In this document: one piece after another, positions 35,188 to 48,569 of the stretch | How positions within the stretch are numbered: position 1 is the stretch's first letter | Layout: each line of letters opens with the position of its first letter | From: Gnetum montanum | Taxonomy: Eukaryota > Streptophyta > Gnetopsida > Gnetales > Gnetaceae | Length of the DNA: 64,000 nucleotides | NCBI GenBank assembly: GCA_015680685.1 | Contig: MNCI01009304.1 | Span: 170,305 to 234,304 of the forward strand | Direction: 5' to 3' | Made by a program: the position numbers and the translations under genes | Notes under the pieces: generated by a model | What the model was told of the DNA's origin: nothing | The model's database searches: none | The model's input: the letters and a program-made list of their open reading frames with translations, nothing else

Positions 35188-35830
35188 TTTCTTTATTTCC
35201 ATTGAATCATTCTTATCATTGACATTAACTTGATCTTTCATATATTTAATTTCAGATTATTTTTTCTATCTTCAACTTCAACCCTTTTTCTCGTTTCCTT
35301 AACATCTTTTCCTTAAGCAGGACAATCAGTAAACAAATGTCCTTCACAATAACAAAAGTTGCAAGAATTAGGAAGCTTATAATATGTAATTTTTTGAGTA
35401 TAAGTCTTCTTACCTATTTGTAATACTAATTCATTTTTATGATTAAAAAGAGATTTATTTTAATTAAAAAAACATCTATGAAAATAAAATGTTGTAAAAA
35501 TAGATTTCATATGTTCAATGAGATCAAGTAAACTAACTTCTTACTAAATTTTGTGAAAAATCAATGAAAAATGAAATAGCTCAACAAAATATGGGATCTT
35601 AAGATATTTTTGAGAATAGACATCAAGATCTAGAGTGCACTTATGTATTAATGATCCTATATCCATTGTATGTTACACCATGGAAGCATTGCTTAATTCA
35701 ACAAGCAAAAAAACAAGAATAATGAATGGCATTAAGGACTTAAATATCATATTTTTTTCATCACATCATTTAACTGTGAAGAAAAACTTTGATTACAAGG
35801 TAGGTAATCCAAAATTTGAATAAATACATA
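35188..35830 (-). pseudogene. LINE ORF1 relic, zinc-knuckle type
   Basis: Read leftward, a decayed frame shows FGLPTL near 35810, LLDLIEHMKSIF near 35530, then KTYTQKITYYKLPNSCNFC and a CCHC knuckle C-x2-C-x4-H-x4-C at 35322-35363 (ligands in CNFC, GH, DC), followed by basic sequence. The order matches the DUF4283/zf-CCHC_4 ORF1 of plant L1 LINEs (YEnLPxxCxxCgxxGH pattern). Element II sits just downstream of it on this strand. No ORF2 was found beyond element II. It is a different LINE family from the one at 6543-24640. Confidence 0.65.
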
Positions 35831-37469
35831 TCACGATATAAGACTAGTAACAAGTAATCCATCTAAATCATTAGGGATAACAAAATTAGATGTCTTAGTT
35901 ACATTAACATCATGAGAAGAAGGCATCACAAATTTTTACTTACTAGCTTGTAAATTTGCATTTTGAGAATCAACAAAAATTTCCTCATTGATTAAAAAAG
36001 ACAAAAATTTTAGCATTAATTAAAAAAGTAAGAAGTAATATCTAAAGAAATCAAATCCAGTGGAGCAACAATAAAGTACAAAACTATATGGCTAATACTC
36101 TATTACTTATATAGTTACCCAACTAATAGCAAAAATAGTCATTTAAGAGCATAATAAGGGTAGAATAGTATGATGTAGTAAAATTTTCTATAACATATAT
36201 GCAAATTTAAATGAAATAATTAGAAATAAATATGAATATAAAATTTATTATAGAAGTTAAGAATCATCATTGAAAGCCTCAATGCTTGTCTAGCCAAGTG
36301 GGGTCTAGGAGGGTTGGTGAATGAGAGAAAGTCTAATTTTTTGAGTAGGTGTGCCCAAGCTCAAACCCATAACTGAAAAAAATAGGCAATTGACCATGAC
36401 TCCAAATGATGGTCACTATTTACTAAAAAAGCTAATAAACTAAAAATAGAACAAACTGCATAAATGGTAAGTGAATGAAAAGATTATCTCAATAATACTT
36501 ATTTGCCTCAAATAGATTTATAGAAATAAAGTATTTATGTATAAAATTTTTATAAAGAAAATAATACTTCATAATAAAGTAAGATTATTTTTCCCAAAAT
36601 AAGATGGAATAGATGAAATATTCATAATTTTAATGTTTTATGATTTATTTAAACAATACGTGCAAGGCTCAAATATTTGCAATATCATATAAAATTTATA
36701 ATTTTAAAAATTATAACATATATAAATTTTATTTTTCTATGAGAAAAGATCCATACTTGGTAAAAAGAGTCATCTTAGATCCCAAGCTTATTTCTAGGTC
36801 TTTTCTAGCTATTCAAGGCTTTTTGCAATAAATTACAATAATCAAAAACCTTTATAAGAAAGATTATTTAATTTTCCTCCTAATGAAGCATATAAGATTT
36901 CACACTAAAGGTACCAGGAAATTGGCTAATTAGAGGATGGATTCTTCATAATAAGGATTTAATTTAAAGTTTCAAAATTTCTAAAATACAAAAATGCTAA
37001 AAACACTCGAAAATCCAAGAATTTTATGTTTATTTAAAATTAAAATATATCCAATAATAAGCCTTCGTATTAACCTTACTATTAATGATTATATCGTCCT
37101 ACATGATCCCAAATAAGTCTCCAATGGTTGGGTCTTGTTAAAATATGACTTAACAATTTAGAATGTTAGATTTTGACTATGTCTCAATGTACACTATTAG
37201 AGTTGAAAGTTCAATGCTAAAGTTTTGGCCAAATTCACAATCTTACTTGAATGTACAAAATCAAATCTAAGGTAAAAAAAATACATCATAACCCCTATTC
37301 TTATGAGGATGGGACATTCATTGAAATATCTTACTACTACATGTAAATGTGGGTATTTCAAAGTTCCACAATTCCTTCTACTAATTGAGAAAAATCTAAT
37401 TATATAACAATATTATATCATATTTCAAATACAAAAGGTTTTCAAAATAATCATAAAAGCTACAAAATG
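35831..37469. other. AT-rich DNA, no gene seen
   Basis: Very AT-rich, without convincing frames or terminal repeats. The stretch 36280-36390 is less AT-rich and could be another small SINE-like insertion (GGGTTTGAGC on the minus strand), too weak to call. Confidence 0.4.
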
Positions 37470-37543
37470 CCATCAATTTATGTTTTATGGTTTCATGCTT
37501 AAATAGAGATGAAATAATTTAATCACTATCCTGATTTAACTAA

Positions 37544-38556
37544 TGATGAGTGGTGAGGTACCCCTACACTCAACCATACAAAACGAGTGTAGCATGCACG
37601 ATCCGGATGAACTCCACAGACTAAATGCCTATGTGCTTCATGGAACACTTAAGGTTAACCATTCGTTGTCTTCCTATACTTACTTGTAGTTGTCACGGTG
37701 TATGGTTAAGTAAGTCCGAGGTATATGATTTTTATATCTTTTTATGTTTTTCTCCTATGCTATGAGGTGAAGGGTTGAGAAACTAACTAACTCTAACTAG
37801 TAACTAAGTCTAAATTAACTAGTGTCAGCATCCGTTCCCACTTACCGTACATACCCTAAACTGATGCAACTATGGCTACCAAACACTAATCGTCACTGGG
37901 ATCACCACGTGTAATGCACATGCTCAAAGTGGTCGTACTGAGGCACTTAACTAGGAGGAAAGGGTTGAGAGAGCCTATCTAGCCTAAGTGAGATGAGCGG
38001 TCGATTCCTTGACTAACCGTACACATCGGGGTTTTCAACTACCACTGGGATTACCAAGCGTAGATCCTGAATACGCCACTAGGTTACCAAGTAGTCACAC
38101 TAGATGCTCATAGTCAAGTCATACTTAGATCGCATGCAATGAGCAGCTGATTCCTTGACTAACTGTACACATCCGTAGATGCTCATAATCAAGTCGTACC
38201 CACCACATTCTAGGAGTTTAAGGGTTAGAGAGAAATAGTAAATAAAATCCTATTCAATGCACTGCAAGGTTTATCAAATCAAGTTCTTCTTTATTGCCAT
38301 ACACAACTTGTGTTCAGGTACAATGTTACTTGAATAAAGATCCATTCACTCTAGGACTCCTACTGCGGGCACATGGAAAATTAATCTATCTCTAGAGTGA
38401 TCAAACTGCCAGAGCTTTGCTACTTCTAAACTAGGATGAGAAATAAGGGGAGTGCCACCTCTTATTTATAGATTTGGCAATGGACCGCGATATCGCATAC
38501 GCGATATCATAGGGGACGACGCGATATCGTGGTGCATGCGATATCGCACCTCATCA
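37544..38556 (-). repeat. 3' LTR of element I
   Basis: 1013 bp, TGATGAGTGG to CCTCATCA. It is longer than the element II LTR because a block with ATTCCTTGACTAACYGTACACATC occurs twice (37992-38027 and about 38139-38173). GATATC sites lie at 38489-38545. The polypurine tract (sense TGGGGGTA) abuts at 38557. Confidence 0.93.
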
Positions 38557-40558
38557 TACCCCCATGACTGAATGAAAACACATCCTCAAGTTTCTTACAA
38601 TAATATCGAGAAGGTATGGAATTATTGAGGGGAATGGAACTAAAGGGATGACATGTGAACGGATCATCATTACAAGACTTGACAAACTGGTGTTCATGAC
38701 AACAAGGGTGAACACCTTATTACAATGACATCAGGCCTTAGTTGGCAGCTGAGAAAGAGAAAGAAAGAGAAAGAAGTGTTGCTACTGCCAACGCCAAGAT
38801 TGCACCTTCGTTGTCCATCCATAAGCGCATTATTGATCTCACTCCTTGCATAGTTTCTTCCAACGCTGCACCATTCCATGTGTTTTCTCCAGATCCAATC
38901 CATTGTTTGTACGATCACCATCTACACACACAACATAATATTATATTAGCAAGGGTAAATGAATCATCATGTAACTGATACCTCGCTTTGGTGTAAGTCC
39001 ATTTGCTAGGTTGTGGTATGGCTGATTTGGATTAGAAGGTATATTAATGATGACTACCGAAGGTGTAGGGGTTAGGAAGAAAATCAAAAATTCTGGGGCT
39101 AGGAGAAAATCAAAAAAATTAGGCCCCGTACCCCCATGACTAATCATGAACCTTCGGTAGCGTTAGAATGAAGAAAGGAAAGGAGAAAGAAAGATAAATA
39201 AAAAGGATAATTAAAAACATCAGTGAAATGGATGTCAAGATGGAATGAACAAAATAATAATTAATTGTAAAAATTTTAGGAAAAAGAAGTTAACTGGTGG
39301 ACCAAATAGGAATGTCAGTGGGTCCTCCCCAAAGTAGGCTCATGCCCGTAATGCCCTGACAAACCCACATTCAAAGAGTTCGTAGGCTTTGGGAATGTCA
39401 TTTGGAACAAGAGTTAAAGTCTTAACTGCAAGAATTTACCAAAAAAAAAATAATTCATCAACCAAAATATATACACTAATGATACAACTGGCAATGAAGT
39501 GAGCAATGGAGAGAAGGATGGAGATAAGAGAATGGAATGGAATCCCAAGGACAAGGTGGTGTACAGTCCCTTGTGGATGTCATGATTAATGTGACTTAGT
39601 AAATCCCATTTCAAGTCCAGCCTCAAACCAACCACATCCAGTGACTTCACATCAATACCTTTGGCTGAACCATCCTCTTGAATAACAAGAATGCATCTCC
39701 AAAGAATCACCACCATTCTGACGAAACAAAGGAGAGAATGGGAAGCGTGAATGGCCTTAGTTAGAGGGAACACTTTGGTTCCATAACCAGTGATTGTAGC
39801 CCAAATTTATTTCATCTAAGGGGTGTGCTTTGAATTATCACTTTTTTTGTATTTTTATGCGTAAGAACCACACCATGCAAAGACTTTGTTATTTTTATGG
39901 CTTAGCTTCCAATAATTGGGTAACATTAGAATAGCAAGAAAACTCAAGGAGAAAACATCCAAACACCCAAGAGAACGGCCAACACAAATGCATCAAGTTC
40001 TCTTGAAGTCACACCCTTTTCAATCCTTGAGTCCTTCCTCAATTTGAGAAATGTCCAGTCACCAATTTGTTAAAGTTCTTATGATTGAAGGGGACTTGTA
40101 CATTTCCAAGCCGAGAGAGACCATAGAACTGGTGGATGGATGGAGGAAGTGATCTCATTGCCTGCCATATCAAAAGAAACATACCTTAGTATCAACATTG
40201 TGACTTAAAGGTAAATACCAGACATTAGCAATCAACATGAACACAGTTCATACCATCATTCCGAATACTTAGTGGGTGACAAACTTACAGGGTGGATACA
40301 CACACACACACACACAAAATGGAAAAGTATAATGATGTTGTAAAACAAAAACAAGAAAAGCTAAAGAAAGTTGTAAAACAAAAACTTAAAAGAATTGAGG
40401 GCCCCATATGGTTAGCATAGGTGGCCATCTCCCCCATGACTGAGTTGTAATGAAGAGATCCAAAATAAAGAACGAGGTTGCTTGCTAGTGGAGGTGTAAC
40501 TTGTACTGGTTGTTGTGGGTTCACGAAAAGGTTTTGTTTATTGTACATTAACCAATAA
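38557..40558. other. Post-integrase non-coding region of element I
   Basis: No coding frame of note, although the last part of the pol tail may extend to about 40440. It contains a purine run near 38752-38775, the conserved 22-bp block at 39865-39886 beside a T-rich tract, and a CA microsatellite at 40297-40316. It corresponds to 29295-30968 of element II. Confidence 0.6.
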
Positions 40559-43500
40559 TCATTTATCTAGGCTATCAGGCTTGTAGATCATCATGGCTCC
40601 AGAGGGGAAGGTTGTATGAATAATATAGGATCCTTCCCACAGTTTTTGAAATTTCGTATGCTGAGGTACGTGCGTGGGGTTCCAGGAAAGGACCTTGTCT
40701 CCTGGTTGGTATCTAAACCTTCGGATCCTCAAGTTATGACGTTGTTTACTGTGTGCCTTATGCAACTCATTTAATGATAGTGCAACCAATCTATTTTTGT
40801 CTAGCACATTTAGAGTTACCAACCATTGTTTTTGTGCTAGGTTGAGGTTGAGGTGAAGGTCGCAAGCCATGGATAGTGTACAGAGCTCATTCTGTATGGG
40901 AAGCTTGGGTAGTTTCCCGTACACTAACTCATAGGGAGAATATCCTGTAGGAAGCTTTCAAGTGGAGCGGTACGCCCAGAGAGTGTCGTTCAATTTTGTG
41001 CTCTAGTCTCACCTAAATTTGCTAACCGTTCTTGTTAATATTCTAGTGATCTCCCAGTTAGTAACCTCAACTTGGCCATTAGCTTGGGGATGATAAGGTG
41101 TGGTCAATTTATGCTCAACCCCTAAGCATTGCATCAATTTGGGAAAGGTTGCACCCATAAAATATGTTCCATTATCAGAGATGAGTGCACGCAGCACACT
41201 AAACCTGTTCACGATTTGTTGTTGTACAAATCATGCAACCGTAGATGATGTGTAGTCTATTACTGCGGCTGCTTTAGCCCATTTGGTTAAGTAATCAATA
41301 GCAATGATAATATATGCTTTTCCATTGGACATTGGTGTAATAGGCCCCATAAAATCTATTCCCCAGATATCAAAGGGTTCCAAAGGTTGAATCCATTGTT
41401 GCGAACCCTCCATCCTACCAGTCATTCCACCATCATGTTGATAGTTCTCACAGGATTGGGAAAAATGATGGGCATCCTGAAATAGTGTTGGCCAATAATA
41501 TCCTACAAGTAGGACCTTGGTAGTTGTTTGTCTCCCAACATAGTGGTCCCCACAGGGGCTCTCATGAGCATCCTGGAGAACTTTTACTTGATCCTTATCG
41601 GGCACGCACCATCGAACCAAGCCATCAGGATAGACTTTATAGAGTTGCCCCTTGATTTCCATGAAGTACTTGGTTTTGTGAAGAAACTGTTGTTTCTTCC
41701 TAAATTCCAACCCTTGTGGTACTTTTTGGGAAACGAGATAAGTAAGAATGCTACTATACCAATTTATTTCCATGGGTTGGTCATTTACTACATCAGCAAA
41801 GAGGGTTTCATTTAGGAAATGGTTAGACACAGCATATTCATCCTCTTTGTTGTCCCAACGCAACCGAGATAGGTGATTGATGAATACATTCTTGGTGCCT
41901 TTGCGGTCTACTATTGTTAAATCGAACTCCTGAAAAATTACCAACCAATGTATGAGACGTGGGCTAACCGTTGGCTTGTTCATAAGGAACCTAATTACAC
42001 TATGATCCACATGGATGTATACTTTGTAGCCTAACACATAGTGCCTAAATTTTTCCAGTGCAAACACTACAACCATTAATTCCTTTTCCATAGTCGTGTA
42101 GTTGAGTTGTGCACCGGTGATACTCTTACTGGCACAATGGATGTAATAAGGTCATTTTTGTTCATCTAATTGTGTCAGTATGGCTCCTAAGGCATAATTA
42201 GATGCATCAGTCATGATATGAAATGGCCTAGACTAGTCAGGGGCTTGTAGAATGGGAGTTTCCACAAGCCTCTGTTTGAGAGTTTGGAATGCTTGTTCAC
42301 ATTCCCTAGTCCAATCGAATGGTGCATCTTTTTTCGTTAATTCCACCAACGGTTTGGCAACTTTGGAGAAGTTCTCGATAAATCTCCTGTAGTAGCCAGT
42401 GTGTCCAAGGAATGACCTAATGTCTTTGACAGTTTCTGGTTGTCGGGTAATTCCTTGGATGACTTTAATTTTTTCTGGATCCACCTCAATTCTTGATTGT
42501 GAAATTTTATGCCCCAGTACAATGCCCTCTTGAACCATCAAATGGCTCTTCTGCTAGTTGAGCTTTAGGTTGGTTTCAACACATCATTTTAATACTTGCT
42601 CTAACCATTCGAGAGCTTGATCAAAGATCGTCCAATAAGTGGAGAAGTCATCCATGAAGACTTCTACTCTGTTACCTATTTGCTGTTGAAATATGCTTAG
42701 AACTAATCGTTGGAATGTGGCAGGGGCATTGCACAAGCCAAAATGCATTTGTTTGTATGAAAACGTTCCCCAAGGACTGGTGAACATTGTTTTGGCTTGG
42801 TCTTCTGGTGCAATCCGTATTTGGTTGTACCCACTATACCCATCTAGAAAACTGTAATAGCGATGCCCTGCTATGGTGTCTAAGACTTGGTCAACAAATG
42901 GCAATGGGAAGTGATCCTTGAATGTTTCCATATTTAATAGCATAAAGTTAATACATACCCTCCATTTACCTCCTTTTTTTGGTACAATTACAAGAGGACT
43001 AACCCACTCGCTATCAACAATGGGGTAAATGAACCCAGCCTTGAGAAGCTGCTCTATCTCCTATTTCACTATTTGTTTTAATTTCAAGTTCAATCGCCTC
43101 TGGGGTTGCTTGCAAGGTTTCATGGAGGGGTCTGTGTAAATCCTATGCTGGAATATCCTAGGATCTATTCCAGTTAGTTCGGGGTATGACCAAGCAAAGG
43201 CTGTTGACCACTTGTTTATCACCTTCAACAAACTCTCTTTTTTCTTGGGTGTGAACTTTGCTTTGATGATTATTGATTTTTCATTTTTAAGGGTCATGTA
43301 TTCCAAACCGGTAGGAAATGTTTTTAAATCGTGGGGCTCTTGTTTAAACTTCTCAGGAATCTCCAAATTCCCCCAATTAGTATTTTCAGGGTTAAGGGCT
43401 GGAAGTTGGCAACGGACTTACTCTAATACGTCTGTGCTTTCCATGTAAGCACTAGTTATCCCCTTAGCTAGTTCCATGAAGATTGTCGAGTTGCTCTCTT

Positions 43501-46500
43501 TATCAGCCATTAGCCACTAGGTTTTTTCTTGTGGTGTGTCTACTACATATAGGCACTTTTGTATGTCAATATCTTGTGCATACCAATTACATGCAAGCAA
43601 TGTTAAACTTCACATCACCCATGATTTTTGCATGCAATGACACCCTGTGTCACTATATGCAATGCATGAACCTCTCTTCCTCTCAATATTCCCAAAATTA
43701 TTTTTCTTGGATATTTCCAAGGAAAGATTGTGGATTCCCAGGTGTGCAACGATTGTACTTAGTCATGTCCTTCCCATTATGATTGGGAAATCCCCTTTGT
43801 CATTTTTTATTTGGATCACCAGGAAATCAGTTGGGTATGACCAACCACCCACGGTGGTAACAATGTCCTCAACCTGTCCCAAAGGAACAGTGATGGACTA
43901 GTCAGCCAACTCTAAGTGGATATTGCTCTTCTTGAGTGGAGGTAGGTTCCAGGTTTTATACAATTCTTGTGAGATTAAGCTGACTCCGAAACCTGAGTCA
44001 AGGAGAGCCTTATGGGGTTCGTTCCCAGTGACTTGGAGATATACTATGGGGACCCCAAGATTAGATAATTTCTTTGGAAGGTGGCCTTCTTTAATCTAGT
44101 CGGTAACGGTATGTGTTAACATAACCATGTGCATCGGGCGTGATTTTTTATTTGAAGGAAGTCCCAAATTTTTTTTTGGTATGGTAGTGTTCAGATGTTC
44201 AACTGCTTGTGAGGATGAGGGATTATTTGGATTGTTGGTCCTCAAGAAGGATCTTTTTGGCATAACATTGTTAGGACCAACTCAGGGTAGAGGATTGGAA
44301 GCCCTTGTGACATAGGGTTGTTATAGTTGAGTGGGAAATGCCTTTGGCATTGTTGGAGTAGTTGGTGGTGGAGCTACTGGCGTGAGAGGCACAAATGGAT
44401 TTGGAGGATGGTATACATGCAGAGTGTCTCTTCCAGGAGAGGAAGTCTGAAAATATTCCTGAATTGGATACTGATGCTATGGAGCTACATAACCCATAGG
44501 GTTACTTGGAGGGATTGGCTGCCGGCAAGGGTATTGATGTTTTGGAGATGGCACCCCCCATGACTGCGGGTATTGCCACTGCTGGTGTTGTCCAATAGGT
44601 TGTGTTGGAGTTCCACTTGGATATTACGTTAATGATTGGTGGAAGTATTTTGGGCTACCTTGAGGATAAGGAAACCTTTGGGGTGTCTACTGTCTATTGA
44701 GTCTTGGATTAAGTGCATACACCCCAGACTCTTGTAGATGTGAGATGATTGGACAATATCCCTTAGGATGGTCATAGTAGTAGATCTCACATCCACCTTC
44801 ATCGTCTGTGTCTGAATTTACAACCTCATTAAAGATAGAAATTTTCCTCTTACCCGTGTCACGTGAAGGGTCTAAATCTCTCCGCTTTGTCTTACCTTTG
44901 TCACTACTTTGTCCCACCTTAGACTCTTCTACAATTTTCAAGATAATTTCAAGCCTAGAGTCTAAGGAACTCCATACGTTATCTACCTTAGCTGCTAGTT
45001 CTGTTGTGAGTTTTTGAATCGGCAAGGTTTTTCTGTTCACCAACTCTTCGATTAGTGACTCATCCTTGTCATCACAAAATTTCACTCCCTTCTTTCGAAG
45101 AGAGGGATCATGGTTGTACTCTTTCACACTTTTCCTTTTTCGTAGCTCACCTTCTTCGTTTGCTACTTGCTCCAACAAGCTATGAACTTCATGGGCTCTA
45201 ATTTGTGATAGTCTCCCTTGGGCATAAGTCCCAAGGGTTCTTCTAGTTTCATGTCTAAGCCCATCTACGATGTGGTGAAGTTGATCCCATTGTGCATATC
45301 CATGGCCTAGGCAATGATGTAACAATGTGTAGTAGCGGGCCATGGTAGCATCCAAGGGTTCATGAATACCTTGCTTCCATCCTTGGATCTGCTTACGCAA
45401 ATTGGACACTCTGGAGTATGTTTGATACTTATCGTTGAATAGTTCTAACATCGTACTCCACCTCCTGATGGTTTTTGGTTCTAAGGACACGTACTAGCTC
45501 TCTGCTTCCTTGGTGAGTGTCCTGAAAAATAACTTAAGTTTTTGCCACTTGTTCTCAATGTTCTGAAAGACACAGGCATCATGGAATTCTTGTAAATGAT
45601 GTTGTGGATCAATGTTGTATCCCCCTTCAAATCGTGGGATATTGTTCATGTCTAAACGCCTGATCCAACTTTCTTTTAAATGCCTTGATGGAATTCTCAC
45701 TACCTCCATTATGTCAAGCATACTTCGGGTTGCAAGTAGGGGCTCATCATGATCATCTCTTTCATGATGCATGTGATGTCTTTGTTGTTTCCTACTTTCC
45801 CTTCGTTCATACCCTTTTCCTCTCTCTCGACTCTCCCATCGAGGTTTCTCATTTGCCTTACTTTTATCCTCTCTGTTATGCTCTTTATGATTGCACCCTG
45901 ATGTGGAAGGAGAGGGTGAGTGATGAGAAGAAGGAGAAGAAGAAGGAGAACCATCGTCGTGGCAATGTTTCCTACCTTCTCTTCGGCTTCTTTGGCCCCG
46001 ATCGTGGTGACGATCTAAGTGTCCATCCTTATCTTTTGTTGTTGTTCCCTCTATGAACAGCTGGTGTTCATGAGCATCAGAACTAGTGTTATGTATCATT
46101 GAGCGTAAGTTCTGATACCCAACCTCCTCACCATCATTAAGAGGGGGAACATCATCTCCTATTTCACTAAGGACATGTGGGCCTTTGCCCTTCAACTATG
46201 TATGTTGACTCTCCTGCTCTGCGTTCCTCATACATTATGCTTCTGTGGGATGATAATCCCTCATGTCAAATTCTTCCACAACGTATTCGGTGTATAAATC
46301 TATCATGCCAATCTGTGCTAAGGCATGGAAAAGCATGTGAGAGATTGCATGATCTAGCAGTAACACTATGTTACCATGCAAATCCCTCCAACGCATCTGT
46401 TCTTCTTGATGGAGGATGAAAGTAAAGTTAGGAATATACTCATCGGTATGAGTATATACTATCCGGTATTGTTTAGGACTTGGCTGATTTAGGCTATGTA

Positions 46501-46564
46501 TTTTTGATTGATGACTGTCTTCTGTATGATCCTTAGGCGATGTTCTCTTATGAGAAGAAGACAT
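40559..46564 (-). pseudogene. gag-pol of element I, one frame with stop codons only
   Basis: From MSSSHKRTSPKDHTED at 46564 all coding pieces to 40559 lie in a single frame of about 2000 codons, broken by in-frame stops but with no frameshift detected. Gag: DEYIPNFTFILHQEEQ, an Arg/His-rich part, a retro-gag domain (FNDKYQTYSRVSNLRKQI) at 45490 on, and a knuckle relic CEIYYYDHPKGYC. Protease: ALLDSGFGVSLIS with D-S-G at 43991-43999. RT: FLDGYSGYNQI, HFGLCNAPATFQR, FMDDF at 42644-42658. RNase H: EKELMVVVFALEKFRHYVLG and HVDHSVIRFLMNKP. Integrase: HHCC, then catalytic Asp at 41354-41356, Asp at 41174-41176 and Glu at 41066-41068, the last two spaced D-x35-E. Known stops include 46232-46234, 45491-45493 and 43058-43060. 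Confidence 0.93.
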
Positions 46565-46689
46565 TTTTGTTATTGGTGTGCTAATTACTATTATAAAATT
46601 TTTCTTATGATTAACCCTAAGGTTCGTTTAAGCTCCCAATAATGTGAGTAATATCCTCTTATTTCCTACTTAGCGCACAAATACTTAGT

Positions 46690-46707
46690 CCCTGGCAACG
46701 ATGCCAA
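46690..46707 (-). other. Primer-binding site of element I
   Basis: Minus strand TTGGCATCGTTGCCAGGG beside the 5' LTR. Confidence 0.75.
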
Positions 46708-47720
46708 TGATGAGTGGCGAGGTACCCCTACACTCAACCATACAAAATGAGCGTAGCACGTGCGATCTGGACCAACTCCATAGACTAAATGCCTATGTGC
46801 TTCATGGAACAATTAAGGTTAACCATTTTTTATCTTTCCAGACTTACTTGTAGTTGTCACGGTGTATGGTTAAGTAAGTCCGAGGTATATGATTTTTATA
46901 TCTTTTTATGTTTTTCTCCTATGCTATGAGGTGAAGGGTTGAGAAACTAACTAACTCTAACTAGTAACTAAGTCTAAATTAACTAGCGTCATCATCCATT
47001 CCCACTTACTGTACATACCCTGAACCAATGCAACCTTGGCTACCAAACACTAATCGTCACTGGGATCACCACGCGTAACACACATGCTCGAAGTGGTCGT
47101 ACTGAGACACTTAACTAGGAGGAAAGGGTTGAGAGAGCCTATCTAGTCTAAGTGCGATGAGTGGCTGATTCCTTGACTAGCCGTACACATCAAGGTGTTC
47201 GACTACCATTGGGATTACCAAGCGTAGATCCTAAATACGCCACTAGGTTACCAAGTAGTCACACTAGATGCTCGTAGTCAAGTCGTACTCAGATCACATG
47301 CGGTGAGCGGCCGATTCCTTGACTAACCATACACATCCATAGATGCTCGTAATCAAGTTGTACCCACCACATTCTAGGAGATGAAGGGTTAGAGAGAAAT
47401 AGTAAATAAAATCCTATTCCATGCACTGCAAGGTTTATCCAATCAAGTTCATCTTTATTGTCGTACACAACTTATTTTCAGGTACAATGTTGCTTAAATA
47501 AAGATCCGTTCACTCTAGGAATCCTACTGCGGGCACATGGAAAATTAATCTATCTTTGGAGTGATCAAACTACTAGAGCTTCGCTACTTCTAAACCAGGA
47601 TGAGAAATAAGGGGAGTGTTTCCTCTTATTTATAGATTTGGAGGCGGACCGCGATATCGCGTACGCGATATCACAGGGGATGATGCAATACCACGGTGCA
47701 TGCGATATTACGTCTCATCA
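46708..47720 (-). repeat. 5' LTR of element I
   Basis: 1013 bp, the same length as its partner. The duplicated block recurs near 47155-47192 and 47303-47338. The palindromic GATATC part (47651-47707) precedes, in sense, TCTATAAATAAGAGG. Confidence 0.93.
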
Positions 47721-48326
47721 ACTAACTAACTAATCTCTAACTAGTCCTAATATAAGCATCTAGTTGCAGTTTCTATACATGTCTTGAACCCACATATCCA
47801 CTACTGGGTTACCAAGCACTATGCAATTTGATGCACCAAGCAATAATGCTACTAGGATTACCAAGTAAATATATGTTACACTTGAAGTGGTCATACTTAT
47901 GTATTAATCTATCTAGCTTATCTCGCTTAATTAGCTTAATTACTAGAAAACATTAAATAAACAATTGAAAGCATTGAATACATGAATAAATATCTAAACT
48001 AGCCATAATGTTGCAAGGTTTATCAAGAAGATTTTCTTTATTAACATACACACTATCATAATCAAGTATAAAAACTCTTGAGTAAAGATCCATACATTCA
48101 GTGACTCCTACTACGAGCACTTGGGAAAATATTCTAACTTTCAAATGGAAAAATTGCAAGAGCTTCACTACACTATGAGTGACTGATGCAATAATGTGAT
48201 TGTTGAGCACATATTTATAGGCAAGGATAGACCTTGCATCAATGAAAGCTAGTTGATGCATGAAATGATGTGGCATCGGGGCCCATTCAACGAGGCCTCA
48301 TCGATGTGGCCACCCACAACTCATCA
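47721..48326 (-). repeat. 3' LTR of element III, inner part
   Basis: Continues the LTR sequence that breaks off at 37543 (ACTAA shared as element I's target duplication). It ends ACTCATCA and is followed by a degraded polypurine tract. Confidence 0.85.
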
Positions 48327-48569
48327 TATTCCCATGACCAAATGAAAACTTGTCCACGATTTTCTTTATAAAATTAGGAAGGTATGGGATTATTGACTGA
48401 TGCTAGACTTAAAAAATTAACATGACAAAATTGAGTACCTGAGTGTATGCATCAACGCATTACAAAAATTATGATGTTTAAGATACAAAATTGAACACCA
48501 TGACATGACTCTACAAAATGGGAGAACACATCCTCTAATGTCATGAAGTTTGTTGAGAAGATCAAATAG

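Larger units (their letters stand above)
37544..47720 (-). mobile_element. LTR retrotransposon I, complete with TSD, nested in element III
   Basis: A 10.2-kb element with LTRs of 1013 bp at each end (37544-38556 and 46708-47720) and perfect 5-bp duplications ACTAA (37539-37543, 47721-47725). It carries gag, protease, RT, RNase H and integrase on the minus strand with the same overall layout as element II, but with pol retained. The two LTRs differ at roughly 6-7% of sites in the first 330 bp by eye, so the insertion is not recent. It sits inside the 3' LTR of element III. Confidence 0.95.

Noticed and set aside
40297-40316. CA microsatellite as a regulatory element
   Set aside because: A short simple repeat in non-coding retroelement DNA; nothing suggests function.
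45685-46056. A plus-strand frame of 123 codons within element I
   Set aside because: It is antisense to the Arg/His/Ser-rich part of Gag, which has clear family features on the minus strand.
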